A stretch of DNA of 48,278 nucleotides from Magnetococcales bacterium DCbin4 (GTDB taxonomy: Bacteria; Pseudomonadota; Magnetococcia; Magnetococcales; UBA8363): assembly GCA_002753735.1 (NCBI GenBank), contig PEAN01000030.1, positions 1 to 48,278 on the forward strand, in the 5' to 3' direction. Shown one piece after another: positions 9,035 through 18,385 of this stretch (position 1 is the first letter of the stretch; the number at the start of each line of letters is the position of its first letter). A program made the position numbers and the translations under genes. The notes under the pieces are model-generated. The model was not told the DNA's origin, searched no databases, and saw nothing but the letters and a program-made list of their open reading frames with translations.

Positions 9035-10948
9035 TCAGTCTTTCTTGCCGTCCTTGACTTCCTCGTACTCGGCATCCACAACATTATCGGCCCCACCGGC
9101 GGCCCCCTTGCCACCCGCACCTTGATCACCCGCACCAGCAGCAGCGGAATCCTTGTACACCGCTTCACCCAGTTTCATGGAAATTTCCATCAATGCCTGG
9201 GTTTTGGCCTCGATGACCGCCGCATCGTCGCCGCCCATGACCGACTTGAGCTCCGCCACGGCACCCTCAATCTGTCCCTTGATGGCAGCATCGACCTTGT
9301 CCCCGTGCTCCTTGAGGGTTTTCTCCGTGCTGTAAACCACCGAATCGGCCTGGTTGCGCAAATCAATCAATTTACGATTCTTGGAATCCTCCTCGGCATG
9401 GGCTTCGGCATCACGCACCATCTTTTCGATTTCGGCATCGGACAAACCACCCGAAGCCTGGATCTTGATCGATTGTTCCTTGCCCGTCCCCTTATCCTTG
9501 GCGCTGACGTGTACCAAACCATTGGCATCGATGTCAAAGGTCACCTCGATCTGGGGAATCCCACGCGGTGCCGGAGCAATCCCCACCAGATCAAACTGTC
9601 CCAACAATTTATTGTGATTGAACAGTTCCCGTTCCCCCTGGGCCACGCGAATGGTCACGGCGGGTTGATTGTCAACGGCAGTGGAAAACACCTGCGATTT
9701 TTTGGTCGGCACCGTCGTATTCTTGTCGATCAGCTTGGTAAAGACCCCTCCCAGGGTTTCAATCCCCAGGGAAAGCGGTGTCACGTCCAACAGCAGAACA
9801 TCCTTGACCTCACCCTTGAGCACCCCACCCTGAATCGCAGCACCGATGGCCACCACTTCGTCGGGATTGACCCCCTTGTGCGGATCCTTGCCGAAAAACT
9901 CGGTAACGACCTGCTGCACCTTGGGCATGCGGGTCATTCCACCCACCAGGATGACTTCATGGACATCGCGGGCGGAAATCTTGGCATCCTTCAACGCAAT
10001 ACGACATGGCTCCAAGGTCCGTTGCACCAGATGATCCACCAGCGCTTCCAGTTTGGCCCGCGACATGGTGATGTTGAGATGCTTGGGTCCCGAGGCATCC
10101 GCCGTGATGAACGGAAGATTGATATCGGTCTGCATGCTGTTGGACAACTCAATCTTGGCCTTCTCCGCCGCCTCCTTCAAACGTTGCAGCGCCATCGTAT
10201 CCTTGCGCAGGTCAATCCCGTGTTCCTTCTTGAACTCGTCGGCCAACCAGTCAATGATCGTTTTGTCGAAATCCTCCCCCCCCAGGAAGGTGTCGCCGTT
10301 GGTCGATTTCACCTCGAACACACCGTCGCCGATTTCCAGAATCGACACGTCGAAGGTACCACCACCCAGGTCATACACCACGATGGTCTGGCCACCCTTC
10401 TTGTCCAACCCATAGGCCAACGCCGCCGCCGTGGGTTCGTTGATGATGCGCAATACTTCCAGACCCGCGATCCGACCCGCATCCTTGGTTGCCTGGCGCT
10501 GGGCATCGTTGAAATAGGCAGGGACCGTGATGACCGCTTCGGACACCGTCTCGCCAAGATAATCCTCCGCCGTCTGCTTCATCTTTTGGAGAATCATGGC
10601 CGACACTTCGGATGGGCTCACCTTCTTGCCACCAAAGTTGACCCAGGCATCGCCATTATCCGCCTTGACGATTTCATAGGGGACGAATCCCTTGTCCTTC
10701 TGGGTCATCGGATCGTCGAACCGGCGTCCGATCAATCTTTTGATTGCAAACAGGGTGTTTTTCGGATTGGTGACCGCCTGACGTTTGGCCGCCTGCCCCA
10801 CCAACCGTTCCCCCGATGCGGCGAGGGCCACCATCGATGGCGTCGTACGAACCCCCTCGCTGTTCTCAATCACCTTCGGATCTCCACCTTCCATGATGGC
10901 CACGCAGGAGTTTGTTGTCCCCAGATCGATGCCGATGACCTTGCCCAT
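9035..10948 (-). CDS. dnaK: Chaperone DnaK (Hsp70)
   Basis: The 637-residue ATP-dependent chaperone starts [18 protein letters not shown], the standard Hsp70 phosphate-binding opening. I chose the ATG at 10948 because AAGGAAG lies just upstream and the family begins here; an in-frame ATG seven codons earlier is less likely. Later Hsp70 signatures include the [10 protein letters not shown] segment and the interdomain [18 protein letters not shown] region. The Gly/Ala-rich lid tail ends [11 protein letters not shown]. The order hrcA, grpE, dnaK, dnaJ is the classic heat-shock arrangement. A sigma-32-like promoter lies about 100 bases upstream. Confidence 0.98.
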   Translation of the reverse strand: MGKVIGIDLGTTNSCVAIMEGGDPKVIENSEGVRTTPSMVALAASGERLVGQAAKRQAVTNPKNTLFAIKRLIGRRFDDPMTQKDKGFVPYEIVKADNGDAWVNFGGKKVSPSEVSAMILQKMKQTAEDYLGETVSEAVITVPAYFNDAQRQATKDAGRIAGLEVLRIINEPTAAALAYGLDKKGGQTIVVYDLGGGTFDVSILEIGDGVFEVKSTNGDTFLGGEDFDKTIIDWLADEFKKEHGIDLRKDTMALQRLKEAAEKAKIELSNSMQTDINLPFITADASGPKHLNITMSRAKLEALVDHLVQRTLEPCRIALKDAKISARDVHEVILVGGMTRMPKVQQVVTEFFGKDPHKGVNPDEVVAIGAAIQGGVLKGEVKDVLLLDVTPLSLGIETLGGVFTKLIDKNTTVPTKKSQVFSTAVDNQPAVTIRVAQGERELFNHNKLLGQFDLVGIAPAPRGIPQIEVTFDIDANGLVHVSAKDKGTGKEQSIKIQASGGLSDAEIEKMVRDAEAHAEEDSKNRKLIDLRNQADSVVYSTEKTLKEHGDKVDAAIKGQIEGAVAELKSVMGGDDAAVIEAKTQALMEISMKLGEAVYKDSAAAGAGDQGAGGKGAAGGADNVVDAEYEEVKDGKKD

Positions 10949-11046
10949 AGTATAAGACTTCCTTTCCACGAGTATCCATGATACGCGACCCGATCATGAC
11001 CGGCCCGCCGTCATTGTTTCAGGTATGAATCGTTCCCCACCGGCTG

Positions 11047-11075
11047 ATATGGAAACACCGGGTGTATTTGTCAAG
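11047..11075 (-). promoter_or_regulatory. Sigma-32-like promoter of dnaK
   Basis: On the minus strand CTTGACA is followed after 14 bases by TTCCATAT. This is close to the heat-shock consensus CTTGAAA / CCCCATnT and also usable by sigma-70 (TTGACA). The spacer contains the 11-bp palindrome acaccGggtgt, a possible operator. No CIRCE (TTAGCACTC-N9-GAGTGCTAA) is visible here. Confidence 0.5.
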
Positions 11076-11130
11076 CCCCATGCGTTCTTTTTTTTAATGC
11101 GCTGCCAATGAAATGAACAGCGCCCCCGGT

Positions 11131-11757
11131 TCACTCCCCATCCTTGGCGACCACCACCATGGATGCACGCAACAACCGCCCATTCAGAAGAAATCCCGAT
11201 TGCAGTTCCGAAACCACCGATCCGGGAACCACACCGGGCGCAACCACCTGTTGCACCGCCTGATGCAGATTGGGATCGAAGGTCTGGCCCACGGTTTCGA
11301 TGCGGGTCACCCCATGATTGCCAAATACCCGTTTCAATTCGGTCTGCACCAACCGGATCCCTTCCGCCAGGGCCTTGAGGCCGACCTCCTGGGAATCGGG
11401 GATGGCATTCAGTGCGCGTTCCATATTGTCCGACACATTCAACAAATCGCGGGCAAACCCCTCCACGGCAAAATCCCTTGCCTGCTGGACTTCACGTGCC
11501 GTCCGCCGACGCAGATTCTGCATGTCGGCAAGTGCCCGGAGGGTCTCCTCCCGACTGGCGGCAAGGGCCGCTTCCATCTCTTCCAGTTTGATTTCAAGCC
11601 GCGTCAGTTCCTCCTTCAAGGATTCCTCGCCCCGGTCCCCAGCACCGTCGGAGGGATCCGATTGATCCGTGGAAGGGGATACCGTCGTGCCATCCTGCGC
11701 GGCGGCCTGGCCGTTATCTTCTGCGTTTGTGCCGTTCATATGATTTTGTTCAGTCAT
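11131..11757 (-). CDS. grpE: Nucleotide exchange factor GrpE
   Basis: The 208-residue protein releases ADP from DnaK. It has an acidic, disordered N-terminus, a long coiled coil (about 45-105, with the LADMQNLRRRTAREV segment typical of GrpE) and a C-terminal beta domain containing GVTRIETVGQTFDPNLHQAV. The assigned ATG at 11757 has AAAGGG only two or three bases away, which is tight. The next in-frame ATG, six codons later, has no better site, so the exact start is uncertain. It lies between hrcA (112 bases upstream) and dnaK on the same strand. Confidence 0.95.
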   Translation of the reverse strand: MTEQNHMNGTNAEDNGQAAAQDGTTVSPSTDQSDPSDGAGDRGEESLKEELTRLEIKLEEMEAALAASREETLRALADMQNLRRRTAREVQQARDFAVEGFARDLLNVSDNMERALNAIPDSQEVGLKALAEGIRLVQTELKRVFGNHGVTRIETVGQTFDPNLHQAVQQVVAPGVVPGSVVSELQSGFLLNGRLLRASMVVVAKDGE

Positions 11758-11869
11758 GTCCCTTTATGAATATCTCTTCAGAAGGTTAAAAATGAGGATC
11801 AGAACGTTTGATCATAAGAATAATCATGAAACAGGATACCACAACTCGCAAAAATCACCATGACCGCCA

Positions 11870-12934
11870 TCACAGCCCCCCGTGAAGAATACGTTCCGAC
11901 AACAATGTCCCCAGGGCTTTGGCGGTAAAATCCACCAGCGGAATGACATGCGCATAGTCCAGCCGGACCGAACCCAGGATCCCCACCGTTCCCGGCATCA
12001 GATCCTTGGGACCGGCAAACGGGGCGGCGACCACCGAACATGAATGATCCCGCACAATCCCGCTTTCCGAACCAATGAACAAACGAACGCCATCCAACTG
12101 GTCACATTCATCCAACAGGTGAATCAGCTTACGGTTTTCTTCCAAAGCCGACAGCAGATCACGCATACGGGCAATTTCCTTGCCGGACAGGGATCCATGG
12201 CGTTGCGTACCCAACAGATTCATCCGCCCGTTCACGATCAGGGCATCGCTGGACGCACTGAGGACGGGACTGGACAGAAGATTGCGGCACAGGTCATGGA
12301 ACATTTTTTCACAACGTTCAAGTTCCTTGTGCAGCCACAATTTGACTTCGGCCAGTGTTTTCCCCCGCATTTCCCGGCTCAGATAATCACCGAAACCATC
12401 CAGTTCCTTTTGCCGCAAAGGTGTCTTCAAACGGATGACACGACTTTTCAGGTGGCCCGATTCCGACACCAGCAACGCCAGGATACGGACTTCCGCCCCA
12501 TGTTCTCCGGAGAGTTCAATGAACTGGACCCGGTGAATGGCAACCTCCGACATCCTCGGAATACGGACGATACAGGCATTTGGGGTCATCGCCGCCAGAA
12601 CACGACACACTTCCGACAATGTTTGTTCAAGGTCATCGCCACGCGTACAGGCCGCAACGATGCGATCCTTGTCATGATCCGACAGTTTTGCCACTTCCAG
12701 CAGGCCATCGACGAAAAAACGCAACCCCTGCTGGGTTGGCCTGCGCCCCGAAGAGGCGTGATCACGGATCAGATAACCCATGTTTTCCAACTGCGTCATG
12801 TCAGCGCGGATCGTGGCGGGAGAAAAATCAAGTCCCTCCATCTGACTGAGGGTTTTCGACCCGACCGATTCGCCCCGGTGGATGTAGGCGTGAACGACGC
12901 GTTGCAGAATATCCCGATGCCGTTGTGTCAACAT
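11870..12934 (-). CDS. hrcA: Heat-inducible transcription repressor HrcA
   Basis: The predicted 354-residue repressor starts MLTQRHRDIL. The winged-helix N-terminus includes GESVGSKTLS and SPATIRADM, matching the HrcA DNA-binding region. The C-terminal GAF-like part includes IGSESG and GTVGILGSVRLDYAHVIP. HrcA normally binds CIRCE operators upstream of chaperone operons and is itself stabilised by GroEL. I see no CIRCE anywhere in this window, so its targets (perhaps groESL) are probably elsewhere, or the operator has diverged. A longer in-frame reading upstream of 12934 exists but does not resemble the family. Confidence 0.95.
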   Translation of the reverse strand: MLTQRHRDILQRVVHAYIHRGESVGSKTLSQMEGLDFSPATIRADMTQLENMGYLIRDHASSGRRPTQQGLRFFVDGLLEVAKLSDHDKDRIVAACTRGDDLEQTLSEVCRVLAAMTPNACIVRIPRMSEVAIHRVQFIELSGEHGAEVRILALLVSESGHLKSRVIRLKTPLRQKELDGFGDYLSREMRGKTLAEVKLWLHKELERCEKMFHDLCRNLLSSPVLSASSDALIVNGRMNLLGTQRHGSLSGKEIARMRDLLSALEENRKLIHLLDECDQLDGVRLFIGSESGIVRDHSCSVVAAPFAGPKDLMPGTVGILGSVRLDYAHVIPLVDFTAKALGTLLSERILHGGL

Positions 12935-13030
12935 GGCTTGACGTAATGATCCCGTGCTTGAATCATGCAAGGAGAATGATCTGTCATCCGGCACGCATGA
13001 ATGCCTGCCGTTACATGGACCAGATCGTGA

Positions 13031-13059
13031 AAGATAACAATCCCTGGAAAGTGTGTCAA
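13031..13059 (-). promoter_or_regulatory. Sigma-70 promoter of hrcA
   Basis: On the minus strand TTGACA and TATCTT are separated by exactly 17 bases, about 100 bases before the hrcA start codon. The same intergenic region must also hold a promoter for the divergent flavoprotein gene, which I could not place. Confidence 0.6.
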
Positions 13060-13126
13060 CGCATACCTTAAAATCGCTTCCATCATCGGCAACCAACGGA
13101 TACCTGAACCGAAGGGAAATGAAACC

Positions 13127-14257
13127 GTGAATGTCACCATCGTCGGGGCAAACTTTGCGGCAATGGCCGCCATTGACCGTTTGCGTGGATTGGATCCCGG
13201 ACGCAATCTGAAACTGACCGTCGTCGCACCCAAACCGGAATTCTTTTATCACCCCAGCCTGATCTGGATCCCCACCGGCGGACGAACCCCCGACCGGATC
13301 CGGGTTTCCCTGTCCAATCATCTGGAACGGATGGGCGTTGACTTTGTCCAGGCCCGTGCCACCGGTGCCGCGGATGGGGGACGCACCCTCCAAACCACCG
13401 CCGGTCCCATCACCAATGATGCCCTGCTGATCGCCTCAGGCGGGGAATACATGAAAAAGGCGCCGGGCATCGCGCAAAACGCCCTGATCCCCTGCAACCT
13501 TGCCGATGCACTTCAGGCCAGAGACCTCCTGGAACGGATGCCGACAGGACGTCTGGCCTTTGGCTTCGCCGGCAACCCCAACGAACCCACCGCCGTTCGT
13601 GGCGGTCCCATGTTCGAATTCATGTTTTGCATCGAAAATCATCTGCGCCGCATCGGTCGCAGGAACAAGTTCACCCTGACCTTTTTCAGCCCGATGGCCG
13701 AACCGGGCAAACGGCTGGGAGCCGCCGCAGTCAAAGGGTTGCTCGCCACCATGAAAAAAAAGGGGATCGAAACCCACCTGGGACACAAAATCAAGGGATT
13801 CAAGCCCGATGGCGTCGAAACCGAAGGGGGACGCATCGCCAGCGACATGACCCTCTTCATCCCGGGGATGACGGGACAGCCCTGGTTTGCCAAGACGGGA
13901 TTTCCCCTTTCCCCCGGCGGTTTCCTGCAGGCGGATGCCTTGGGACGGGTCGCGGATACCCGCAACGTCTATGTCGCCGGTGACGCCGGCAGCTTTCCCG
14001 GTCCCGAATGGCGGGCCAAACAAGCCCACATGGCCGAATTGCAGGCCCGTGCCGCCGCCGACAATCTGTATGCGGAACTCCATGGCAAACCGCCGCAACA
14101 AACCTTCCGAACCGAACTGATCTGCATCGTCGATACCGAAAAAACCGGTATCTTTGTCTCACGGTTTGAACGATTCGGTCTGATCCTGCCCCCGCTCTAT
14201 TCCATGCACCTGGTCAAACGGGGACTTGAATGGTGGAGCCTTGGGAAATACCGCTGA
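13127..14257 (+). CDS. FAD/NAD(P)-dependent oxidoreductase, sulfide:quinone oxidoreductase-like
   Basis: The 376-residue flavoprotein starts at a GTG with AAGGGA about 10 bases upstream. The N-terminal FAD-binding loop reads VGANFAAM, so the usual third glycine is replaced. Other family marks are the SLIWIPTGG segment, LLIASGG, and the late FAD-binding VYVAGDAG with D and G in place (about 283-290). The overall order matches the sulfide:quinone oxidoreductase / NADH dehydrogenase type II superfamily. The cysteine triad of classical sulfide:quinone oxidoreductases is not clearly present (cysteines only near IPCN, FMFC and LICIV), so the substrate is uncertain. It is divergent from hrcA and followed by a 13-bp hairpin. 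Confidence 0.8.
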   Translation: MNVTIVGANFAAMAAIDRLRGLDPGRNLKLTVVAPKPEFFYHPSLIWIPTGGRTPDRIRVSLSNHLERMGVDFVQARATGAADGGRTLQTTAGPITNDALLIASGGEYMKKAPGIAQNALIPCNLADALQARDLLERMPTGRLAFGFAGNPNEPTAVRGGPMFEFMFCIENHLRRIGRRNKFTLTFFSPMAEPGKRLGAAAVKGLLATMKKKGIETHLGHKIKGFKPDGVETEGGRIASDMTLFIPGMTGQPWFAKTGFPLSPGGFLQADALGRVADTRNVYVAGDAGSFPGPEWRAKQAHMAELQARAAADNLYAELHGKPPQQTFRTELICIVDTEKTGIFVSRFERFGLILPPLYSMHLVKRGLEWWSLGKYR

Positions 14258-14267
14258 CCTCCAGCCC

Positions 14268-14297
14268 TGGAAGCGGGGCATCCATGCCCCGCTTCCA
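14268..14297 (+). terminator. Hairpin downstream of the flavoprotein gene
   Basis: A perfect 13-bp stem (tggaagcggggca / tgccccgcttcca) with a 4-nt loop begins 11 bases after the stop codon. There is no T-run after it, so termination would be weak or factor-assisted. Confidence 0.5.
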
Positions 14298-14338
14298 CGA
14301 TCCACACGTTGCGCAACATCCAAAATGCAAAAAAACGT

Positions 14339-14367
14339 TTAACCTTTCCGAATAATTCTGCTATATT
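14339..14367 (+). promoter_or_regulatory. Promoter of a possible small transcript
   Basis: TTAACC and TATATT are spaced by 17 bases, with an extended TGC directly before the -10 box. It points into a region with no convincing long gene that ends in a strong terminator at 14598-14629. Confidence 0.5.
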
Positions 14368-14373
14368 CAGCCA

Positions 14374-14629
14374 TAGAGTCGATTGTTATCCATGCGTCCA
14401 ATCAGAAAGACCGGCCCCATGCGCTTCCCATTCCTTATCGCGTTGATTCAAACGGTCATGCAATTTTTTCAACCAAGCCACCGTTTACAGGAAATTCCGA
14501 TTCCCGTACGGTCACAACCCCGATTTTCATCGCGCCGTCGCGTTCGTCGATAACCACCTGTCGATTCCATCGATCCATTTCGCTGCTGCTGTTTCCGATG
14601 CCATGGGGTTCCCATGGCATTTTGTTTTT
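14374..14629 (+). ncRNA. Candidate small RNA or short-ORF transcript
   Basis: About 255 bases lie between a good promoter and a strong intrinsic terminator. A 53-codon reading frame starts at the ATG at 14391 (MRPIRKTGPMRFPF...) but has no ribosome site, so a noncoding RNA or a leader is as likely as a peptide. A 79-codon reading frame on the opposite strand begins with TTG and looks weak. The 525-base stretch between the flavoprotein and the next gene holds nothing else I can name. Confidence 0.3.
14598..14629 (+). terminator. Strong intrinsic terminator
   Basis: The perfect 10-bp stem atgccatggg / cccatggcat has a 3-nt loop and is followed by tttgttttt. This is a textbook plus-strand terminator, although no recognised gene lies directly upstream. 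Confidence 0.65.
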
Positions 14630-14782
14630 CGTACCAGAGCAGATGTCGGAGTCTTGGCGCCTTATCGCGATTTCAGTAACCAAATAACATGACAACTAAC
14701 TGTAATCATTAAATAATATACTCTGGACCAGAAAATGCAGTGCCTCCCTTGAAACCGTTTGTCGTTCATCAAGGAGGAGGTC

Positions 14783-14971
14783 ATGCAGATTCCAGTCTTT
14801 CCCCCTGCCGCACGGGTGTCGTTCACCTCCCCCCGGGGAGCCCAGGCGATCCAACCAACGGGTCAATACACCAACGACTTGAAGAGCATCGCCCACAAAC
14901 GCGACAACCGTTTTGAACAACTCCTGGGTCAGATTGAACGGAATATGGATCTACGGTTCAAACGCGGCTGA
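14783..14971 (+). CDS. Small hypothetical protein
   Basis: The 62-residue product starts MQIPVFPPAA. The start is fixed by an excellent ribosome site, AAGGAGGAGG, a few bases before the ATG. The sequence has a Pro/Ala-rich start and a charged helix-like end (DLKSIAHKRDNRFEQLLGQI). No signal peptide, membrane segment or cysteine is present. It is single, with a TAATAT box about 65 bases upstream as a possible promoter element. I do not recognise the family, and the translation signal is the main reason to believe in it. Confidence 0.55.
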   Translation: MQIPVFPPAARVSFTSPRGAQAIQPTGQYTNDLKSIAHKRDNRFEQLLGQIERNMDLRFKRG

Positions 14972-15098
14972 ATGGAATGATCCATCATCCCTGAAGATTC
15001 ATTCTTTTTACTGCAAACGTCCATTTTTCTTCATACCTCTTCGAAAAACGGACCTTTGCTGTCAACACCATTGACCTTATCGTGAGAAGATAGAAACC

Positions 15099-15305
15099 AT
15101 GGAAGTCGTAACCCTCTATGCAAAACAATCCTCTGGACAACTCACTGGCATCCCCTTTTCCCGTGAATGGTTTGAATATCAGGCTTTCCGGCCCACCGGC
15201 CAGGTAAAGAACATTCACGGATTCCCCCATACCACCATTCGCCAGTTTGAACGCACCGATCCCTTTGGTCGCGACACCGTATGGGTTGGAGAACCGTTTA
15301 ATTGA
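15099..15305 (+). CDS. Small hypothetical protein
   Basis: The 68-residue product starts MEVVTLYAKQ. A purine-rich GAGAAGATAG lies before the ATG. The sequence is soluble, rich in aromatic and polar residues (FSREWFEYQAF, HGFPHTTIRQF) and has no membrane segment. The gene is followed within a few bases by a long hairpin shared with the convergent icd gene. Function unknown. Moderate belief that it is real, from the ribosome site and the tidy terminator. Confidence 0.5.
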   Translation: MEVVTLYAKQSSGQLTGIPFSREWFEYQAFRPTGQVKNIHGFPHTTIRQFERTDPFGRDTVWVGEPFN

Positions 15306-15311
15306 TTTTTG

Positions 15312-15350
15312 CGGGGGCCGATGGTGATCATCTTCACCCATCGGCCCCCG
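15312..15350. terminator. Shared hairpin between convergent genes
   Basis: A long near-perfect stem (cgggggccgatggtga and its complement with one bulge) lies between the stop codons of the small plus-strand gene and icd. T-rich sequence follows on the minus-strand side. Confidence 0.55.
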
Positions 15351-15368
15351 TTGTTGGAAGCAGACCCA

Positions 15369-17618
15369 CTATTCCATGGATGAGATGATGGCATTGAACG
15401 TCGCACTGGGACGCATGGCGGCGGTCAATTTTCCGGAATCAGGGTGATAATACCCCCCCAAATCGATGGAACGTCCCTGAGCAGCATTCAATTCACTCAA
15501 GATTCTTTCCTGATTGTGTTCCAGTTGCCTGTACAGGGAAACAAACTCCTTGCTCAAATCAGCATCATCACTCTGTTCTGCCAGTTCCTGCGCCCAATAC
15601 AAGGCCAGATAGAAATGGCTGCCACGATTATCGAGTTCCCCCGTCCGGGGGCTGGGTGAACGTTTGTTGATCAATAGCTTTTCGGTTGCCCGGTCCAGAG
15701 TTTTGGCCATGAGTGCCGCTTTTGTGGAATGAATGGTTCGACTCAGATGATCCAATGAGGCGGCAAGAGCGGCAAATTCTCCGAGAGAATCCCAACGCAG
15801 ATGCCCTTCTTCAATTAGTTGCTGCACATGTTTGGGTGCCGAACCACCTGCACCGGTTTCAAAGAGTCCCCCGCCATTCATCAAGGGAACAATCGAAAGC
15901 ATTTTGGCACTGGTACCCGCTTCGAGAATGGGGAACAGATCGGTATTGTAATCCCGCAGGACATTTCCGGTGACGGAAATGGTATCCTTTCCTTCCTTGC
16001 AACGCTTCAAGGAAACCCGGGTCGCCTCTTCCGGGGACAGGATGGTCAAATCCAATCCCCGGGTGTCATGCTCCTTGAGATGGCTCCGAACCTTGAGGAT
16101 CAATTGGGCATCATGGGCACGCTGTTCATCCAGCCAGAAAATGGCAGGCGTACCACTGATGCGCGCGCGCGCCACCGCCAATCCGACCCAATCCCGAATG
16201 GCGGCATCCCGGGTTTGACACAAACGCCACAGGTCACCCTCCTCGACTTCATGTTCCAACAGAATCGTCCCGTTGCCGGCCACCACACGAATCGTCCCCG
16301 CACCCGGAGCGGCGAAGGTCGTCGCATGGGAACCATATTCCTCCGCCTGTTGCGCCATGAGGCCCACGTTGGCAACACTGCCCATGGTCGCCGGATCAAA
16401 GGCACCGTTGGCCTTGCAAAATTCAATGGTTGCCCGGTACACCCCGGCATAACAGCTGTCGGGAATCACACACATGGCATCCCGGGGCTGACCATCAGGC
16501 CCCCACCCCTTGCCCCCGGCACGAATCAACGCCGGCATGGAAGCATCAATGATGACATCGCTGGGGACATGCAGATTGGTGATCCCCTTGTCGGAGTTGA
16601 CCATATACAAAGGGGGTTGCCTGTCCATGCATTGCCGGATCTGAGCAACAATGGCTTCGCCCTTGTCCGCGGGAAGCGTGCGAATCCGGGTCAGGAGGTC
16701 GGCAAGGCCGTTTTTGGGGTCCACCCCCAATTCGTCCAGGGTATGCCCATGTTTTTCAAACACCTCCTTGAAATATACCCGGACCGCATGGCCGAAAATC
16801 ACAGGATCGGACACCTTCATCATGGTTGCCTTCATATGAAGGGAAAACAACACCCCCAATCCCTTTGCCTGCGCGATACATGTTTCCAGGAACGCAAGCA
16901 ACTTATTTCGGGATAGAAATGTGGCATCCACGACCATACCTTCATGCAGCTTTAATTTTTCCTTCAAAACGGTCACGCTACCATCCCGGGCCGTATAAAT
17001 GATCGCGCTCATCCCGGCAGTGGCGGCAGTGACGACGATCGATTTTTCATTGGCACGAAAATCGCCTTCCGACATGGTCACCACATGGGTTTTGGAGGTA
17101 CGGTCCCAAGCACCCATGGAATGCGGATTCATCCGGGCATACTCCTTGACGGACCGGGGAAGTCTGCGATCCGAATTCCCTTCACGCAATACCGGATTGA
17201 CGGCACTCCCCTTCACCCGGTCATATCTCGCCTTGATCGCTGCCTCTTCCGGTGTCGTCACCTTCTCTGGATAATCAGGTAACGCATATCCCTGCCCCTG
17301 GAGTTCCCGGATGGCCGCCCGCAATTGTGGCTCGGAAGCACTGATATTGGGCAATTTGATCACATTGGCCGTTGGATTGGTCACCAACGCTCCCAATTCC
17401 AGAAGATCATCCGACTGTTTCTGTTGTTCGTTCATTCTTTCAGGAAAACTTGCAATGATGCGCCCCGCCAGGGATATGTCTTTCACCCCAACACTGATTC
17501 CGGCCTTCTTCAAAAAGCTGCGAACGATGGGCAGCAACGATGTACTCGCAAGCTCCGGAGCTTCATCAACCTTGGTATAGATAATATCGGGATAAGATGT
17601 TCTGGATTGTTCCGACAT
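15369..17618 (-). CDS. icd: Monomeric NADP-dependent isocitrate dehydrogenase
   Basis: The 749-residue enzyme oxidatively decarboxylates isocitrate to 2-oxoglutarate with NADP in the TCA cycle. The length, the N-terminus ([14 protein letters not shown]) and segments such as [27 protein letters not shown] and [15 protein letters not shown] are those of the monomeric IDH-II family. That family is unrelated in length to the dimeric 45-kDa enzymes. I chose the ATG at 17618 because GGAGG lies six bases upstream; an in-frame ATG five codons earlier lacks a site. It stands alone, convergent with the small gene at 15099. Confidence 0.96.
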   Translation of the reverse strand: MSEQSRTSYPDIIYTKVDEAPELASTSLLPIVRSFLKKAGISVGVKDISLAGRIIASFPERMNEQQKQSDDLLELGALVTNPTANVIKLPNISASEPQLRAAIRELQGQGYALPDYPEKVTTPEEAAIKARYDRVKGSAVNPVLREGNSDRRLPRSVKEYARMNPHSMGAWDRTSKTHVVTMSEGDFRANEKSIVVTAATAGMSAIIYTARDGSVTVLKEKLKLHEGMVVDATFLSRNKLLAFLETCIAQAKGLGVLFSLHMKATMMKVSDPVIFGHAVRVYFKEVFEKHGHTLDELGVDPKNGLADLLTRIRTLPADKGEAIVAQIRQCMDRQPPLYMVNSDKGITNLHVPSDVIIDASMPALIRAGGKGWGPDGQPRDAMCVIPDSCYAGVYRATIEFCKANGAFDPATMGSVANVGLMAQQAEEYGSHATTFAAPGAGTIRVVAGNGTILLEHEVEEGDLWRLCQTRDAAIRDWVGLAVARARISGTPAIFWLDEQRAHDAQLILKVRSHLKEHDTRGLDLTILSPEEATRVSLKRCKEGKDTISVTGNVLRDYNTDLFPILEAGTSAKMLSIVPLMNGGGLFETGAGGSAPKHVQQLIEEGHLRWDSLGEFAALAASLDHLSRTIHSTKAALMAKTLDRATEKLLINKRSPSPRTGELDNRGSHFYLALYWAQELAEQSDDADLSKEFVSLYRQLEHNQERILSELNAAQGRSIDLGGYYHPDSGKLTAAMRPSATFNAIISSME

Positions 17619-17749
17619 GAGGGCCTCCAGCATGGAATGTTTGTTCCTCGTTCATGATTGTATCAGACAGCCATTGTCCACAAATCTCACACTACACACA
17701 CCCGTACAAAAAATAATCTGCAAAATGTCCAATGCCATTGTTCAATGCG

Positions 17750-17778
17750 TTGACGATGCTTTCAGGAAAAGATATTCT
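17750..17778 (+). promoter_or_regulatory. Sigma-70 promoter of the H-NS-like gene
   Basis: TTGACG and TATTCT are separated by exactly 17 bases, about 80 bases before the GTG start. The surrounding 17634-17859 gap is AT-rich, as is usual for H-NS-type genes that regulate themselves. Confidence 0.55.
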
Positions 17779-17859
17779 ATTGTGGTTTCGGTGAATCATC
17801 TTGATTTCGTCCGTTCTCAATATCAACTCCAACCCATAAGCGTTCAGGAGGATTGTTCA

Positions 17860-18216
17860 GTGAACAGCCTGCATAGTTCCCAACTTGAAAATCTACCGCT
17901 CGAAGAATTGGTTGCCCTGAGCGAAGAACTCAGTGGCATCATCAAGAAAAAACGACGTGAAAAATCCAAACAAATCCGTACACAAATGATCGAATTGGCC
18001 AAGGTTGCCGGCTTTGAATCCATTGAAGAGTTCATGGAACATCAGACCGGACGGATGACCCGGAGCGACAAGGGGATGAAACTGCCTCCCAAATATCGCA
18101 ATCCCCAAGTCCCCGACCAAACCTGGAGCGGCAAAGGTCCAACCCCGAAATGGTTGCGCGAATACGAGGAGAACGGTCAAAATCGCGAACAGTTTCGCAT
18201 CAAAAATGAATCTTGA
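17860..18216 (+). CDS. H-NS family nucleoid-associated DNA-binding protein
   Basis: The 118-residue protein starts at a GTG behind AGGAGG; a longer in-frame reading upstream runs through the promoter and is not credible. The N-terminal half (about 5-55) is a charged helical oligomerisation region. The C-terminal half carries the H-NS core PPKYRNPQVPDQTWSGKGPTPKWL region, where the Q/R-G-R-like loop that inserts into AT-rich minor grooves appears as SGKGPTP. Such proteins silence horizontally acquired AT-rich DNA, of which this window has several stretches. The gene is single and followed by a terminator. Confidence 0.92.
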   Translation: MNSLHSSQLENLPLEELVALSEELSGIIKKKRREKSKQIRTQMIELAKVAGFESIEEFMEHQTGRMTRSDKGMKLPPKYRNPQVPDQTWSGKGPTPKWLREYEENGQNREQFRIKNES

Positions 18217-18302
18217 TGCCTTCTGTCTGCCCGGGTCCCTGACGCCTTCTGCTTGATCCATGTCTTGGAACCGTTCCGATCAGTTGCAGTTTGTACGCCC
18301 CT

Positions 18303-18363
18303 GGGTACCCCCGGACCATCTCAGATTCCAAGAGATGTGACCGGGGTATCGCCCTTTTTTTTC
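18303..18363 (+). terminator. Intrinsic terminator of the H-NS-like gene
   Basis: An imperfect stem of about 20 bp (gggtacccccggaccatctc and its partial complement at 18332-18354) is followed by eight T residues. It lies about 90 bases past the stop codon. Confidence 0.6.
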
Positions 18364-18385
18364 TTCAACATCCCTATTGCATCTA

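Noticed and set aside
9029-10981. A 650-codon open frame on the plus strand opposite dnaK
   Set aside because: It is the antisense shadow of dnaK, lacks a ribosome site and has no family features. Long antisense frames over dnaK are a known artefact of its codon use.
11758-13126. CIRCE operator near hrcA and grpE
   Set aside because: I looked on both strands for TTAGCACTC-N9-GAGTGCTAA and close variants and found none.
14456-14695. A 79-codon frame on the minus strand in the flavoprotein-downstream gap
   Set aside because: It starts with TTG, has no ribosome site and runs antisense through the strong hairpin at 14598-14620.
15819-16916. A 365-codon open frame opposite icd
   Set aside because: It mirrors the icd coding sequence and its translation is rich in His, Gln and Pro without domain motifs.
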